Assembly: GCA_023105745.1 (NCBI GenBank)
Contig: JALGQZ010000008.1
Location: 44,017,618-44,081,617, forward strand
DNA: 64,000 nt
Source: Austropuccinia psidii
Taxonomy: Eukaryota; Basidiomycota; Pucciniomycetes; Pucciniales; Sphaerophragmiaceae
Reading direction: 5' to 3'
The stretch's first letter is position 1, and every line of letters starts with the position of its first letter. This document shows, one piece after another, positions 36,812 to 46,244 of the stretch. Below the pieces are notes generated by a model. That model was not told the origin of the DNA. It saw only the letters and a program-made list of their open reading frames with translations, and searched no databases. The position numbers and the translations under genes were made by a program.

Positions 36812-38241
36812 TGTCAGCCTGTGACTCAAAACCAGAGCACAAGCATGACAGCCAAAATACCACAAACCAATGGTATAGCCAAAATACCACCAAAATATGG
36901 AGCTGAGCCAAATTAGCTCAAAAGGTATCAAAGGAAAGAGGAAACTCACCTCTTCCTGAAAATATAAGTCCCATCACCATAGGACAAGAACTAACAAAGT
37001 TATTCCTGCTCAAAGTCATTGCTGAGCATAAACCTTAATTTTCACCTCTCATCTAAAATCTAGAAGGAGAGGCTTAACCCCATCAAATGGGTACTCAAAA
37101 TGAAGCTCTAAGCCAGGGCTTTCCAATGGTACCAGCCAAACTGAGCTAGCACCAGTATTACTTGAGTTATGGTCAAATTCAGACCAAATAAGGGTGAACA
37201 AAACATTCACCTCTCATCTAACTTTTACAGTTTTAGTGTGAGATACCTGAAGTGGGGTATTTTTGGAAAGAGCACAATCAGGGCTATCTGATGGTGCCAT
37301 CCATTTTCTCATAACTCAACTACAACAGAAGTTATTGGCCAAACAAGCTTAATACAGCTTTTGGCCAGACCACGCCAATGTACAAAAATACTTGTACATG
37401 GGATAACTTTGTCATATTTAATGATAACCATGTGAAGTTGGGTACTATTGTGTAGAGCTCATACAGAGCTATTCAATTAACCAACTTTGAGCTTGATATC
37501 TCAAAAACTGACAGAGTTATGACCATTTTAAGGTCAAAATCCCACCTGCTGTCAGATACAGCCTTGCCATGGGATAATATCCCATAACCATGAATATGAG
37601 GTGTCAAATAGACAAATAAGCATGTTTTTACTTCAATACCTCATATGTAAGTCAATACTGGGGTCCCATACAGTTTCTGTACAGCATTCTACGCGTCACA
37701 CACGTCAGAATCAGGCTGTGAGGTCCCCAGATGAAAATTTTCACCCTGTATTGGTGAAAACTGCCCAGATGTGGTTTCAAAACCACATTTGAGCCCAATA
37801 CAGGGTATACAGGCTGCTTGCAAACCACAAGCCTGTCATAGAGAGTGAAAAATCTTCACTTCCTCTACGTGGAAAGGTCTAGCAGCCTTTCCACCCCAAT
37901 TTCAGGATAAAAGGAGGGTTTTTCACAGCCAAAATCCTCTCCTCATCCTGCTCTTGAATAACCTACGTAGTAAACTGTCAAAAACAGTTTTACTCTTGGT
38001 TAAATAATCAGGTATAATTATAATCTTTAATTATTGTAGACTTTATTATTGTAATCCAACAGATAAAGCCTGCACCCAGGGTTCTCAATAGCGCTCACCA
38101 CCACTATTTCTTAGTAGTAGAACCCTTTTATTTTATGATGAAACCTTTAGAAATCTTTTTAAATCATTTTCTGCCGTGTCACATACATAGTTAAAGTTGT
38201 AATTAGCCTAGTTATACCTTTATCATAGTATCATCCTGAAA
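36812..38241 (+). repeat. A1 5' LTR
   Basis: Starts TGTCAGCCTG and ends ATCCTGAAA, where the 3' LTR has CTGACA. 1,430 bp. Confidence 0.92.
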
Positions 38242-38260
38242 TTTTGGGGGCCTGGCCATG
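38242..38260 (+). promoter_or_regulatory. A1 primer-binding site
   Basis: TTTTGGGGGCCTGGCCATG directly after the LTR. Confidence 0.7.
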
Positions 38261-38286
38261 TTTTTTGACCTTTTTGGACCTTACAA

Positions 38287-38837
38287 GTAAGTCTTTTCTC
38301 TGTTTTATGACTTATTAACCATTGTTTTATCCTTTTTTAGGTGTAATTTCTATTTAAAAATATATATTTTATATATTTTTTACCTTTTTTTATACATACT
38401 CATATTATAAGAGTATTTTTTTACGTGGTTAACACCCACAGTAACTTATTATTTTTGGCGTGTTTTGCATATTAAAACACATAAGCCATTAATAAAGTCC
38501 TGTATTCTTGACTGAATAAGGACACCTCTGACTGAAAAACCATCAATTGAGGCGTGGTCAAGTGTATTGTTAATTCAATAACACTTGTATACAAACCACT
38601 TTTCACAGAATACACTTGCAAACCACAAGTGTATCTGAGGGATACTGACACACAAACAGTGTGACAGGACACCATAAGCTGTATTTTTGACGTGGAATTG
38701 TTAATTCAATTACACTGTCATTATACAAGGGCATACTGTAATAATATACAAGCCCAGAGGCCATTCTTAGACGTGCAAAACCAGCCTTTTAAGAAGTCTT
38801 AACTGACATAAGCCCTCTTTTTCCTGTTTTGATTCAG
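38287..38837 (+). other. A1 leader intron with near and far acceptors
   Basis: The donor is TTACAA|GTAAGT. The near acceptor CTTTTTTAG ends at 38,340 (54-nt intron with a TTAAC branch-like site). The far acceptor, TTTGATTCAG, ends at 38,837, with AACTGACAT 35 nt earlier. The far acceptor leads into the exon TGGAAGAA. Joining ...CAA to TGG forms ATGG in the context ACAATGG. No ATG exists in that frame between the upstream TGA (38,804) and the exon, so the exon needs splicing or a GTG start. Confidence 0.5.
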
Positions 38838-39906
38838 TGGAAGAAAACTACATCCCACTTGAAACCCAGTCACAGGCCAACACACCAGTGACACCCTCAG
38901 AACCAGAGGGCAGCAAGGGTAAAGGAAAAAGGCTTAGTGAAGGCCTCATTACAGCCAAGAAGTGGACACCAATAGCCACTCAGAGGAGTAGAAAACCACG
39001 AAACTCTGCTCCAATACAAGGTAAACCAACCTTAACCACTTGTACAGGGAAGATTACAATTATTAACCCAGTTGTAACCTCCAAAGGCAAACTGCCCAAA
39101 TCAGCAGATAACAAATTTGTACAAGGCACAGTCAAAGGTAAATACCCTAAGAACATAAAGTTTTTGACTGCTTGCAAACACTGATATGTCCCCTGCATAC
39201 CTCAGAGACCTTGGCTTCCAAAGGAACCAGCCAGAGGATAGAGCAGGAATGTCTAGAACCAGAAGACCTGAAAGAAGACGCATTGGACACAGTGGTGGAT
39301 GGCAAAACAATGAGGGAGATAATATCAACCTTGCCATTCACACTCCAATTCAACAGAAACCTCAAACCAGAGGACTGGAAGGATATGGATCAAGTTCTTC
39401 AAATCCACCAACTCCTCAAAGATTTGTTTCAATGGAGCATGGACAACAAGAGGTTCAACCTAGCAACTCACTGGGCAGAACTGGGATCAAGTTGCCAGAA
39501 GATCTGTCTCAAAGAGATAGACTTCAAGGACCTTATGGTAATCACCAAGGGTTGGAACCCTACCAGGCAGCACAGACTCCTGGAGGCAAGGGCACAGAGG
39601 ATAAGGGAGAATCAAGCCACTATCCAAGCTATAGAAGAACAGTTAACCCAGACAGGGCCTACTCAGATTCCTTCAGGTTCACAAGGAGCAAGCCAAATCA
39701 GCTCTCCAGTGGCTTCACACCATTCAGAAACCAGCAGATCAGTGGCCAAGAGTCACCATTCTTCACAATTCCAGGAAGTTTCCAGGAGAAGACAAGGCAA
39801 CAAGGGCAAGAACAAAGCCTCCTTCAACCAGAGGAGGAAAGAGTCAGACCCCATGATCCAGAAGCTGTTAGATTTGGTAAAAGAAGTACACAAGAACCAG
39901 AAGTAG
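38838..39906 (+). CDS. A1 ORFx: spliced accessory protein overlapping gag
   Basis: Exon 38,838-39,137, intron 39,138-39,205 (AAAG|GTAAAT...CTGAT...CTCAG|AG, 68 nt) and exon 39,206-39,906. The first exon leaves phase 1, and the join enters the ORFx frame, not gag. The inferred product is 333 aa. An N-terminal polar part (TQSQANTPVTPSE, Ser/Lys-rich) is followed by a conserved core (FNRNLKPEDW, QVLQIHQLLKDLFQWSMDN, AELG, QKICLKEIDF, KGW), then a helical stretch rich in Arg/Glu (LLEARAQRIREN), a Ser/Gln-rich linker and a basic end (GNKGKNK, VHKNQK). No known domain recognised. The core is better conserved between A1 and A2 than the gag frame over the same bases. The start codon is probably made at the leader splice. 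Confidence 0.6.
39138..39205 (+). other. A1 second intron (68 nt), contains the gag start
   Basis: Donor GTAAAT, branch-like CACTGAT and acceptor CCTCAG are all conserved in A0 (same length). A2 has an 81-nt version. The gag ATG at 39,186 is 20 nt before the intron end in all three. Unspliced RNA would make Gag; spliced RNA loses that ATG and makes ORFx. If unspliced, the upstream frame ends in TGA at 39,182-39,184, one base before the gag ATG, so reinitiation is possible. Confidence 0.55.
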
Positions 39907-41162
39907 TTGTAAACCACTCTAGAATCAGTAGTCCTAGTAATAGAAACATTACCCCCACTCAGACTGAAAATAACATTATCACATCTGAGAGCAACATCAA
40001 CAGTGACACACTGTGGTTGCAAATGTCCCAATATGCTGAGCAATCTGCAAAGCAGGCTGCAGAATTTTCAGCTGCCCAAGAGAGGATGAGAAAAACTCAA
40101 GCCTCATTGGAGCAGATAGTTAAAAACCTTCAGGAAGGATATGCTCAACTGAGCAAAGCCTCGGAAGAAACCAACAAGAGACTGAATCAAGTCTCTGAAG
40201 AACAACACCATAGCAGCAGGGACAGGGAGTGTCTGAACCAAGACATCAACAAATTGTTTGATGCCTACCATAGCTTAAAGCCCCAACCACAAGGCCAAGC
40301 TATGGAGAATCCATATCAACCAAATGACATCAAACCAGATGCCATGTTGTTGAATAAGGCAAGATCTCCATCACAATACCAGGATGGAGATGGCATGTCT
40401 TATTCAGAGAAGGAAGCCTTGAAACAGCTTCCTGAGGCCTCAAACTGGCCCAAATTCTCTGGATCAGGAGAATATGATCATATGGAACTCATAGATTATA
40501 TTGATGGACTCTTCATTGATGTACCAAGCATACCAGATTACTGGATTACTGCTAGACTGAATACTGCATTTAAAGGTCATGCAAGTATATGGTACACTGA
40601 AATGAAAGAAATCCATGGCAGAAGAAATTGGCCATGGTGGAAGAGTCAAATAATCCAAAAGTACAGTAATGGAACTTGGATATGGCAGAAGACAATGTCA
40701 TTTGAAAATGACAAATACTGTGTGGACAAAGATCCATATGAGTGGTGTCTTAGACAGTCTAAAAGACTTAAAGCCATTGATCCTCAAATGAACATTCAAA
40801 TGAGGAATCATAAACTTCTGACACAACTGCCAGGAGAACTAGAGCATGCAGTAAAATGCAGATGCAACCAAAATTGCACTCTAGATGATATAGCCAATAC
40901 CTTACAAGACATAAGGAAAAGGACTAATATAGGGAAATTCACCCCATATAGGAGCAATAGTTTCAAAGAGAAACAACCTTTCAGGGTAGAGTTTAAAGAC
41001 AAACCCAGAGAAAGAGTGGCAGAAGTGGCAAAGAAGAAGAATTCTTGTCACAGCTGTGGTTCAACAGACCACTATGCCAACAACTGTCCAAAAGCAAAGA
41101 AGAAAGTCTATGCTATAGAAAAAGTCCCTGAAGAAGAACCTCCAACAGAGGATTCTGAATGA
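39186..41162 (+). CDS. A1 Gag (658 aa)
   Basis: The start at the conserved intronic ATG gives MSPAYLRDLG. Residues 1-240 (overlapping ORFx) are Pro/Gln/Ser/Arg-rich and probably disordered. About 270-370 is coiled-coil-like (AQERMRKTQASLEQI, SKASEETNKRL). About 400-600 is the capsid-like region (SGSGEYDHMELIDYI, IWYTEMKEIHGRRNWPWW, PGELEHAVKCRC). A CX2CX4HX4C zinc knuckle (CHSCGSTDHYANNC) lies at about 620-634. It assembles the particle and binds element RNA. It ends with TGA at 41,160-41,162, in the same frame as pol. Confidence 0.88.
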   Translation: MSPAYLRDLGFQRNQPEDRAGMSRTRRPERRRIGHSGGWQNNEGDNINLAIHTPIQQKPQTRGLEGYGSSSSNPPTPQRFVSMEHGQQEVQPSNSLGRTGIKLPEDLSQRDRLQGPYGNHQGLEPYQAAQTPGGKGTEDKGESSHYPSYRRTVNPDRAYSDSFRFTRSKPNQLSSGFTPFRNQQISGQESPFFTIPGSFQEKTRQQGQEQSLLQPEEERVRPHDPEAVRFGKRSTQEPEVVVNHSRISSPSNRNITPTQTENNIITSESNINSDTLWLQMSQYAEQSAKQAAEFSAAQERMRKTQASLEQIVKNLQEGYAQLSKASEETNKRLNQVSEEQHHSSRDRECLNQDINKLFDAYHSLKPQPQGQAMENPYQPNDIKPDAMLLNKARSPSQYQDGDGMSYSEKEALKQLPEASNWPKFSGSGEYDHMELIDYIDGLFIDVPSIPDYWITARLNTAFKGHASIWYTEMKEIHGRRNWPWWKSQIIQKYSNGTWIWQKTMSFENDKYCVDKDPYEWCLRQSKRLKAIDPQMNIQMRNHKLLTQLPGELEHAVKCRCNQNCTLDDIANTLQDIRKRTNIGKFTPYRSNSFKEKQPFRVEFKDKPRERVAEVAKKKNSCHSCGSTDHYANNCPKAKKKVYAIEKVPEEEPPTEDSE

Positions 41163-44100
41163 GATTCTATGGGTGATGCCATTAGAGAACCATCTGATGA
41201 GGACCAAGACCCAAGAGAGGAATTTCTAGTGGAATACCAAGAGGAACCCCCACTAGAAATCCAGGATATACAGTTGGAAGCAGGCATGCCACAAGACACT
41301 GCCAACAAGAACTTGTGTAAACATACACAAGATGCACAAACATTCCTGGTTACACCAACCAAAGGAATGGCATATATACATGGTACAGCCACAAAAATGA
41401 CTGTATGTATTGACAATGCTCAGCACCCATTGATCATTGACAGTGGAGCACACTGCTCCATAGTGGCCAGATATTATCTGGATCACCACTTCACAAACTG
41501 GGAAAAAGAACTCTTGCCCACCAGGGCAAAGAACTTTAAGAGTGCATCTGGAAAGATGACCTCTATTGGGACAATTATCAAAGAGATAATTATACCCCAC
41601 AGAAAAGGTAATATCAGACTCAACCCAGAGTTTGTAGTGCTTGAAGATGCCCACATCCAAGGGTTTTTACTGGGAACAGATTACCAGAGGATGTATGGCA
41701 TAGATATTTACAATAGTAAAAATAGGCATATTAACATTGGTACTAACAAGGAAAGGAAATTTTCTCTTGATATATACCAGATATCTTCTCAGGACCCACT
41801 GGAAGAACTTCTGAAAGAATTCAGAGAGGGACAGTTTAGCACTACCCTCACCAGTAAACAAAAGCTAAGTTTACTGAAGATGCTGAGGAAGAATAGACCA
41901 GCATTTGCCATTGGTGAAGAACCATTAGGCAAGATCAAAGGCCATGATATAGAACTATATCTGGATGTAGAAAGGCCTTATCCACCCATTTTAAGGAGAC
42001 CTCCTTACCCAGCAAGTCTGGAGACCAGGAAAGAGATTGAGAAACATATCAATGAACTCCTGGACATGGATGTCATTAGGAAGATTGGACATAATGAAAT
42101 AGTGGAAATCACCACTCCTGTCCTGATCACCTGGCATGATGGCAAGTCTAGATTGTGTGGAGATTTCAGAGCCCTGAATAACTACACAAAAGCAGACAGG
42201 TACCCTATACCAAGGATACCTCATGCCTTGGATAAGCTAGCCAAAGCCAAATACATAACCAAGATGGATTGTATGAAAGGTTTTCACCAAAATGGAGTTA
42301 AACCAAACTCCATGAAGTTGCTCAGAATAATATGCCATATGGGCATATATGAGTACACCAGGATGCGATTTGGCCTCAAGAATGCACCAGCCCACTTCCA
42401 AAGGATGATGGACACCATATTTCAAGAAGAAATAATGGAAGGCTGGATGGTAGTGTATATTGATGATATCATTATATCCTCAGAGACATGGGAAGACCAT
42501 GTACAATACATAGACAGAGTGCTAAGTAAATGTACACCCATCAATCTGAAAATTTCACTTAAAAAGTGTAATTTTGGCCAACAAGAGCTACTAGCTCTAG
42601 GACACAAAGTCTCAGGCCTTAGTCTGGCAATTGACCAGAACAAAGTAGCAGCAGTACTGCAAAAGCCAGTACCAAAGAACATCAAAGAGATGCAATCTTT
42701 CCTTGGGTTTGCTAGCTACTATAGAAACCACATCAAAAACTTTGCTCACATAACTAGTAGTTTATACAAGTTATGCTCAAAGGATGTAGGTTTTGAAATA
42801 ACCAAAGAAAGGAGGGATGCATATGAGAGGATCAAATATGAACTCACAAATGCACCTGTGCTCATCTTGCCTGACTTTGAACTACCATTCAAGTTATATA
42901 TAGATGCAGCATGCAGCCAAGGCTTGGGAGCAGCCCTTCACCAAAGACAAATTGTGGATGGTGAACCAAGGGAAGGTGTAATATGTTACATCTCCAGGCA
43001 GCTGAAAGATTCAGAAGCCAGGTATGGGGCCACCCAGACAGAATGTCTATGTCTAGTCTGGGCTCTAGAAAAACTCCATTATTATTTGGAGGGTGCAGTC
43101 TTTGAAGTCTACACAGACTGCACAGCCTTGAAGTCTTTACTAAACACGAAGACTACTAATAGACACATGCTGAGATGGCAAATAGCCATCCAGGAGTATA
43201 GAGGGAACATGACCATCATATACAAGGAAGGTAAAAGCCATACCAATGCAGATGGCCTTAGCAGATGGCCACTGGACAATGTCAAAAGCAATCCAGCTTA
43301 TGACCCTGAAGTTGCTGCAAAAATTCCTATCCATTTTATGGGAATAAATAGGACAAAGAACTTCAGATTCTCTGAATGGGAACCAGGGAATCGTACCCTT
43401 GACAGTGGAAACACTGATTCAGAAGGAACAGAAGCCCCCATACTGGGAATAAGTTCCTCAGAACTGCACAATGAATTTTTCAATGCAGTACTGAAATCCT
43501 ATGCTAAACACAAACAGTGTAGCATACTACTCCAACTCCTTCAACAAAAATACAGGAGCCCAGAACTGGAAACCCAGCTGGAGGAACCCTGGTTGAGGGC
43601 TTATAAGGACAATAAATTCTTCCTTATAGATGGCCTGATTTATCACAGAGAAAAGCACACCAGTGCACTCACAGTGATAGACAGAGACCACATCTCTTTA
43701 ATCCTGCAGGAATGCCATGACTGCCCCTACATGGGACACATGAGTGAGGACAGGGCTAAAGAGAGGGTAGCAAGCACAGCTTGGTGGCCCAAGTGGGATC
43801 AAGAGTTGAGTGAATACATCAACACTTGTGAAAGATGCCAAAAGGCAAATAGAAAACATGGGAAAAAATATGGGTTGCTTCAACACATAGAAGAACCCAA
43901 ACACCCATGGGAAACCATCAACATGGACTGGGTCACAGGACTTGTCCCAGGAGGCAAAGAAAACTACAATGCCTGCCTAATCATAGTTGATAGGTTCAGC
44001 AAGAGCATGAGATGTCTACCATGCCATAAAGAGGACACAGCCATGGACACTGCTCTGTTATTTTGGAATAACATCATATCCACCTGTGGAGTCCCTAAGA

Positions 44101-44312
44101 TCATAATTAGTGACAGGGACCCAAAATTCACATCTGAATTTTGGACCAATTTATATGACATGCTAGGCACCAAGCTTGCTTTTTCCACAGCTTACCATCC
44201 ACAAACAGATGGCCTAGCTGAGAGGATGATCCAAACAATGGAGGACATCCTCAGGAGGTTCTGTGCCTATGGCATGGAATACAAGGACCATGAGGGATAT
44301 ACCCATGATTGA
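41163..44312 (+). CDS. A1 Pol: protease, RT, RNase H, integrase (stops early)
   Basis: In frame after the gag stop; first ATG at 41,169. Counting from that Met: protease DSGA near residue 91; RT with FHQNGV and YIDD at 430-433 (42,456-42,467); RNase H ([12 protein letters not shown] near 577, [16 protein letters not shown] near 648); integrase zinc motif (HECHDC..GHMS, CERCQ near 850-890); and catalytic Asp near 940, Asp near 981 and Glu 1018 (DX35E exact). TGA at 44,310-44,312 replaces the TGG present in A0 and A2, so the integrase C-terminus is lost. Without that stop and the stop before pol, this would be an almost intact polyprotein. Confidence 0.9.
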   Translation, partial: DSMGDAIREPSDEDQDPREEFLVEYQEEPPLEIQDIQLEAGMPQDTANKNLCKHTQDAQTFLVTPTKGMAYIHGTATKMTVCIDNAQHPLIIDSGAHCSIVARYYLDHHFTNWEKELLPTRAKNFKSASGKMTSIGTIIKEIIIPHRKGNIRLNPEFVVLEDAHIQGFLLGTDYQRMYGIDIYNSKNRHINIGTNKERKFSLDIYQISSQDPLEELLKEFREGQFSTTLTSKQKLSLLKMLRKNRPAFAIGEEPLGKIKGHDIELYLDVERPYPPILRRPPYPASLETRKEIEKHINELLDMDVIRKIGHNEIVEITTPVLITWHDGKSRLCGDFRALNNYTKADRYPIPRIPHALDKLAKAKYITKMDCMKGFHQNGVKPNSMKLLRIICHMGIYEYTRMRFGLKNAPAHFQRMMDTIFQEEIMEGWMVVYIDDIIISSETWEDHVQYIDRVLSKCTPINLKISLKKCNFGQQELLALGHKVSGLSLAIDQNKVAAVLQKPVPKNIKEMQSFLGFASYYRNHIKNFAHITSSLYKLCSKDVGFEITKERRDAYERIKYELTNAPVLILPDFELPFKLYIDAACSQGLGAALHQRQIVDGEPREGVICYISRQLKDSEARYGATQTECLCLVWALEKLHYYLEGAVFEVYTDCTALKSLLNTKTTNRHMLRWQIAIQEYRGNMTIIYKEGKSHTNADGLSRWPLDNVKSNPAYDPEVAAKIPIHFMGINRTKNFRFSEWEPGNRTLDSGNTDSEGTEAPILGISSSELHNEFFNAVLKSYAKHKQCSILLQLLQQKYRSPELETQLEEPWLRAYKDNKFFLIDGLIYHREKHTSALTVIDRDHISLILQECHDCPYMGHMSEDRAKERVASTAWWPKWDQELSEYINTCERCQKANRKHGKKYGLLQHIEEPKHPWETINMDWVTGLVPGGKENYNACLIIVDRFSKSMRCLPCHKEDTAMDTALLFWNNIISTCGVPKIIISDRDPKFTSEFWTNLYDMLGTKLAFSTAYHPQTDGLAERMIQTMEDILRRFCAYGMEYKDHEGYTHD

Positions 44313-44822
44313 GTCACCCTCTTACCAGCAGTCCAACTGGCTTATAATACAAGCCAGCACTCTACCACAGGAAAAACACCTGCACTGGTAGAGAAAGGGT
44401 GGAAACCCCTGTTACCTGTGGAGCACTTGAAGAAAAATCTTCTGACTATCCACCCCACAGCCAAAGACTTCCATGACATGTGGAAGAAAGCCTGTGATAC
44501 TGCTGCCAAATGCATAGCTGAGGCCAAAGAGTATAATAAGCAGAGGTGGGACAGATCACATATGGAACCTGACTTCAAGGAAGGGGACCAGGTGTTAGTG
44601 TCTACACTAAACTTTAATAATCTCAAAGGACCCAAGAAAATGAGAGACTCATTTGTAGGGCCCTTCACTATCATTAAGTTGATAGGGAAGAATGCAGTAG
44701 AGGTCAAGCTCACTGGGGAGTTTTCTAGGAAACACCCAGAAGCAGATTCAGAGCCTCTAGGAGGACTGAACAGTCTCATCAATGATGAGCCTTTTTTAGA
44801 GGGAGGGTATGTCAGCCTGTGA
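44313..44822 (+). pseudogene. A1 integrase C-terminus lacking the chromodomain-like tail
   Basis: The same frame continues after the stop ([29 protein letters not shown]). At KHP (near 44,739) about 260 bp present in A0 and A2 are missing. The join shares a short CAG with both sides and shifts the frame, which then reads through the polypurine tract into the LTR. The chromodomain-like segment is gone entirely. Confidence 0.85.
44798..44809 (+). promoter_or_regulatory. A1 polypurine tract
   Basis: AGAGGGAGGGTA next to the 3' LTR. Confidence 0.75.
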
Positions 44823-46239
44823 CTCAAATCCAGAGCACAAGCATGACAGCCAAAATACCATAAACCAATGGTATAGCCAAAATACCACCAAAATATGGAT
44901 CTGAGCCAAATTAGCTCAAAATGTATCAAAAAAAAGAGGAAACTCACCTCTTCCTGAAAATATAAGTCCCATCACCATAGGACAAGAAATAACAAAGTTA
45001 TTCCTGCTCAAAGTCATTGCTGAGCATAAACCTTAATTTTCACCTCTCATCTAAAATCTAGAAGAAGAGGCTTAACCCCATCAAATGGGTACTCAAAATG
45101 AAGCTCTAAGCCAGGGATATCCAATGGTACCAGCCAAACTGAGCTAGCACCAGTATTACCTGAGTTATGGTCAAATTCAGACCAAATAAGGGTGAACAAA
45201 ACATTCACCTCTCATCTACCTTTTACAGTTTTAGTGTGAGATACCTGAAGTGGGGTATTTTTGGAAAGAGCACAATCAGGGCTATCTGATGGTGCCATCC
45301 ATTTTCTCATAACTCAACTACAACAGAAGTTATTGGCCAAACAAGCTTAATACAGCTTTTGGCCAGACCACGCCAATGTACAAAAATACTTGTACATGGG
45401 ATAACTTTGTCATATCTAATGATAACCATGTCAAGTTGGGTACCATTGTGTAGATCTCATACAGAGCTACTCAATGAACCAGCTTTGAGCTTGATATCTC
45501 AAAAACTGACAGAGTTATGACCATTTTAAGGTCAAAATCCCACCTGCTGTCAGATACAGCCTTACCATGGGATAATATCCCATGACCATGAATATGAGGT
45601 GTCAAATAGATGAAGAAGCATGTTTTTACTTCAATACCTCATATGTCAGTCAATACTGGGGTCCCATACAGTTTCTGTACAGCATTCTACGCGTCACACA
45701 CGTCAGAATCAGGCTGTGAGGTCCCCAGATGAAAATTTTCACCCTGTATTGGTGAAAACTGCCCCGATGTGGTTTCAAAACCACATCTGAGCCCAATACA
45801 GGGTATACAGGCTGTTTGCAAACCACAAGCCTGTCATAGAGAGTGAAAAATCTTCACTTCCTCTACGTGGAAAGGTCTAGCAGCCTTTCCACCCCAATTT
45901 CAGGATAAAAGGAGGGCTTTTCACAGCCAAAATCCTCTCCTCATCCTGCTCTTGAATAATCTACGTAGTAAACTGTCAAAAACAGTTTTACTCTTGGTTA
46001 AATAATCAGGTATAATTATAATCTTTAACTATTGTAGACTTTATTATTGTAATCCAACAGATAAAGCCTGCACCCAGGGTTCTCAATAGTGCTCACCACC
46101 ACTATTTCTTAATAGTAGAACCCTTTTATTTTATTATAAAACCTTCATAAATCTTTTTAAATCATTTTCTGCCATGTCACATACATAGTTAAAGTTGTAA
46201 TTAGCCTAGTTATACCTTTATCATAGTATCATCCTGACA
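44810..46239 (+). repeat. A1 3' LTR with a cluster of hairpins
   Basis: 1,430 bp, TGTCAGCCTG...ATCCTGACA. Inverted repeats: 45,376-45,397 (ATGTACAA/TTGTACAT), 45,566-45,584 (CATGGGATAATATCCCATG), 45,736-45,758 (TTTTCACC/GGTGAAAA), 45,766-45,787 (GATGTGGTTT/AAACCACATC), 45,843-45,857 (GTGAA/TTCAC) and 45,968-45,993 (AGTAAACTG/CAGTTTTACT). Most recur in the other A LTRs. Confidence 0.92.
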
Positions 46240-46244
46240 CATAC
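46240..46244. repeat. A1 target-site duplication, right
   Basis: CATAC, one base different from CACAC on the left. Confidence 0.75.

Larger units (their letters stand above)
36812..46239 (+). mobile_element. A1: youngest-looking complete A element
   Basis: 9,428 bp with two LTRs of exactly 1,430 bp that differ at only a few percent of positions by eye, a primer site, two leader introns, ORFx, gag, pol and a polypurine tract. It is inserted in the RNase H domain of B1. Its lesions are a stop between gag and pol, a Trp-to-stop in integrase, and a deletion of the chromodomain-like tail. Confidence 0.95.

Noticed and set aside
41157..41171. In-frame stop between gag and pol (TGA in A1; TAA at 52,181 in A2) as programmed readthrough
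   Set aside because: The stops are different codons at different positions, and A0 and B2 read from the knuckle into protease without a stop. Independent nonsense mutations explain this as well. It is not excluded, but unsupported.
44342..44947. 201-codon - strand ORF
   Set aside because: Antisense shadow of A1 pol and LTR. The same frame is broken in A0 and A2.
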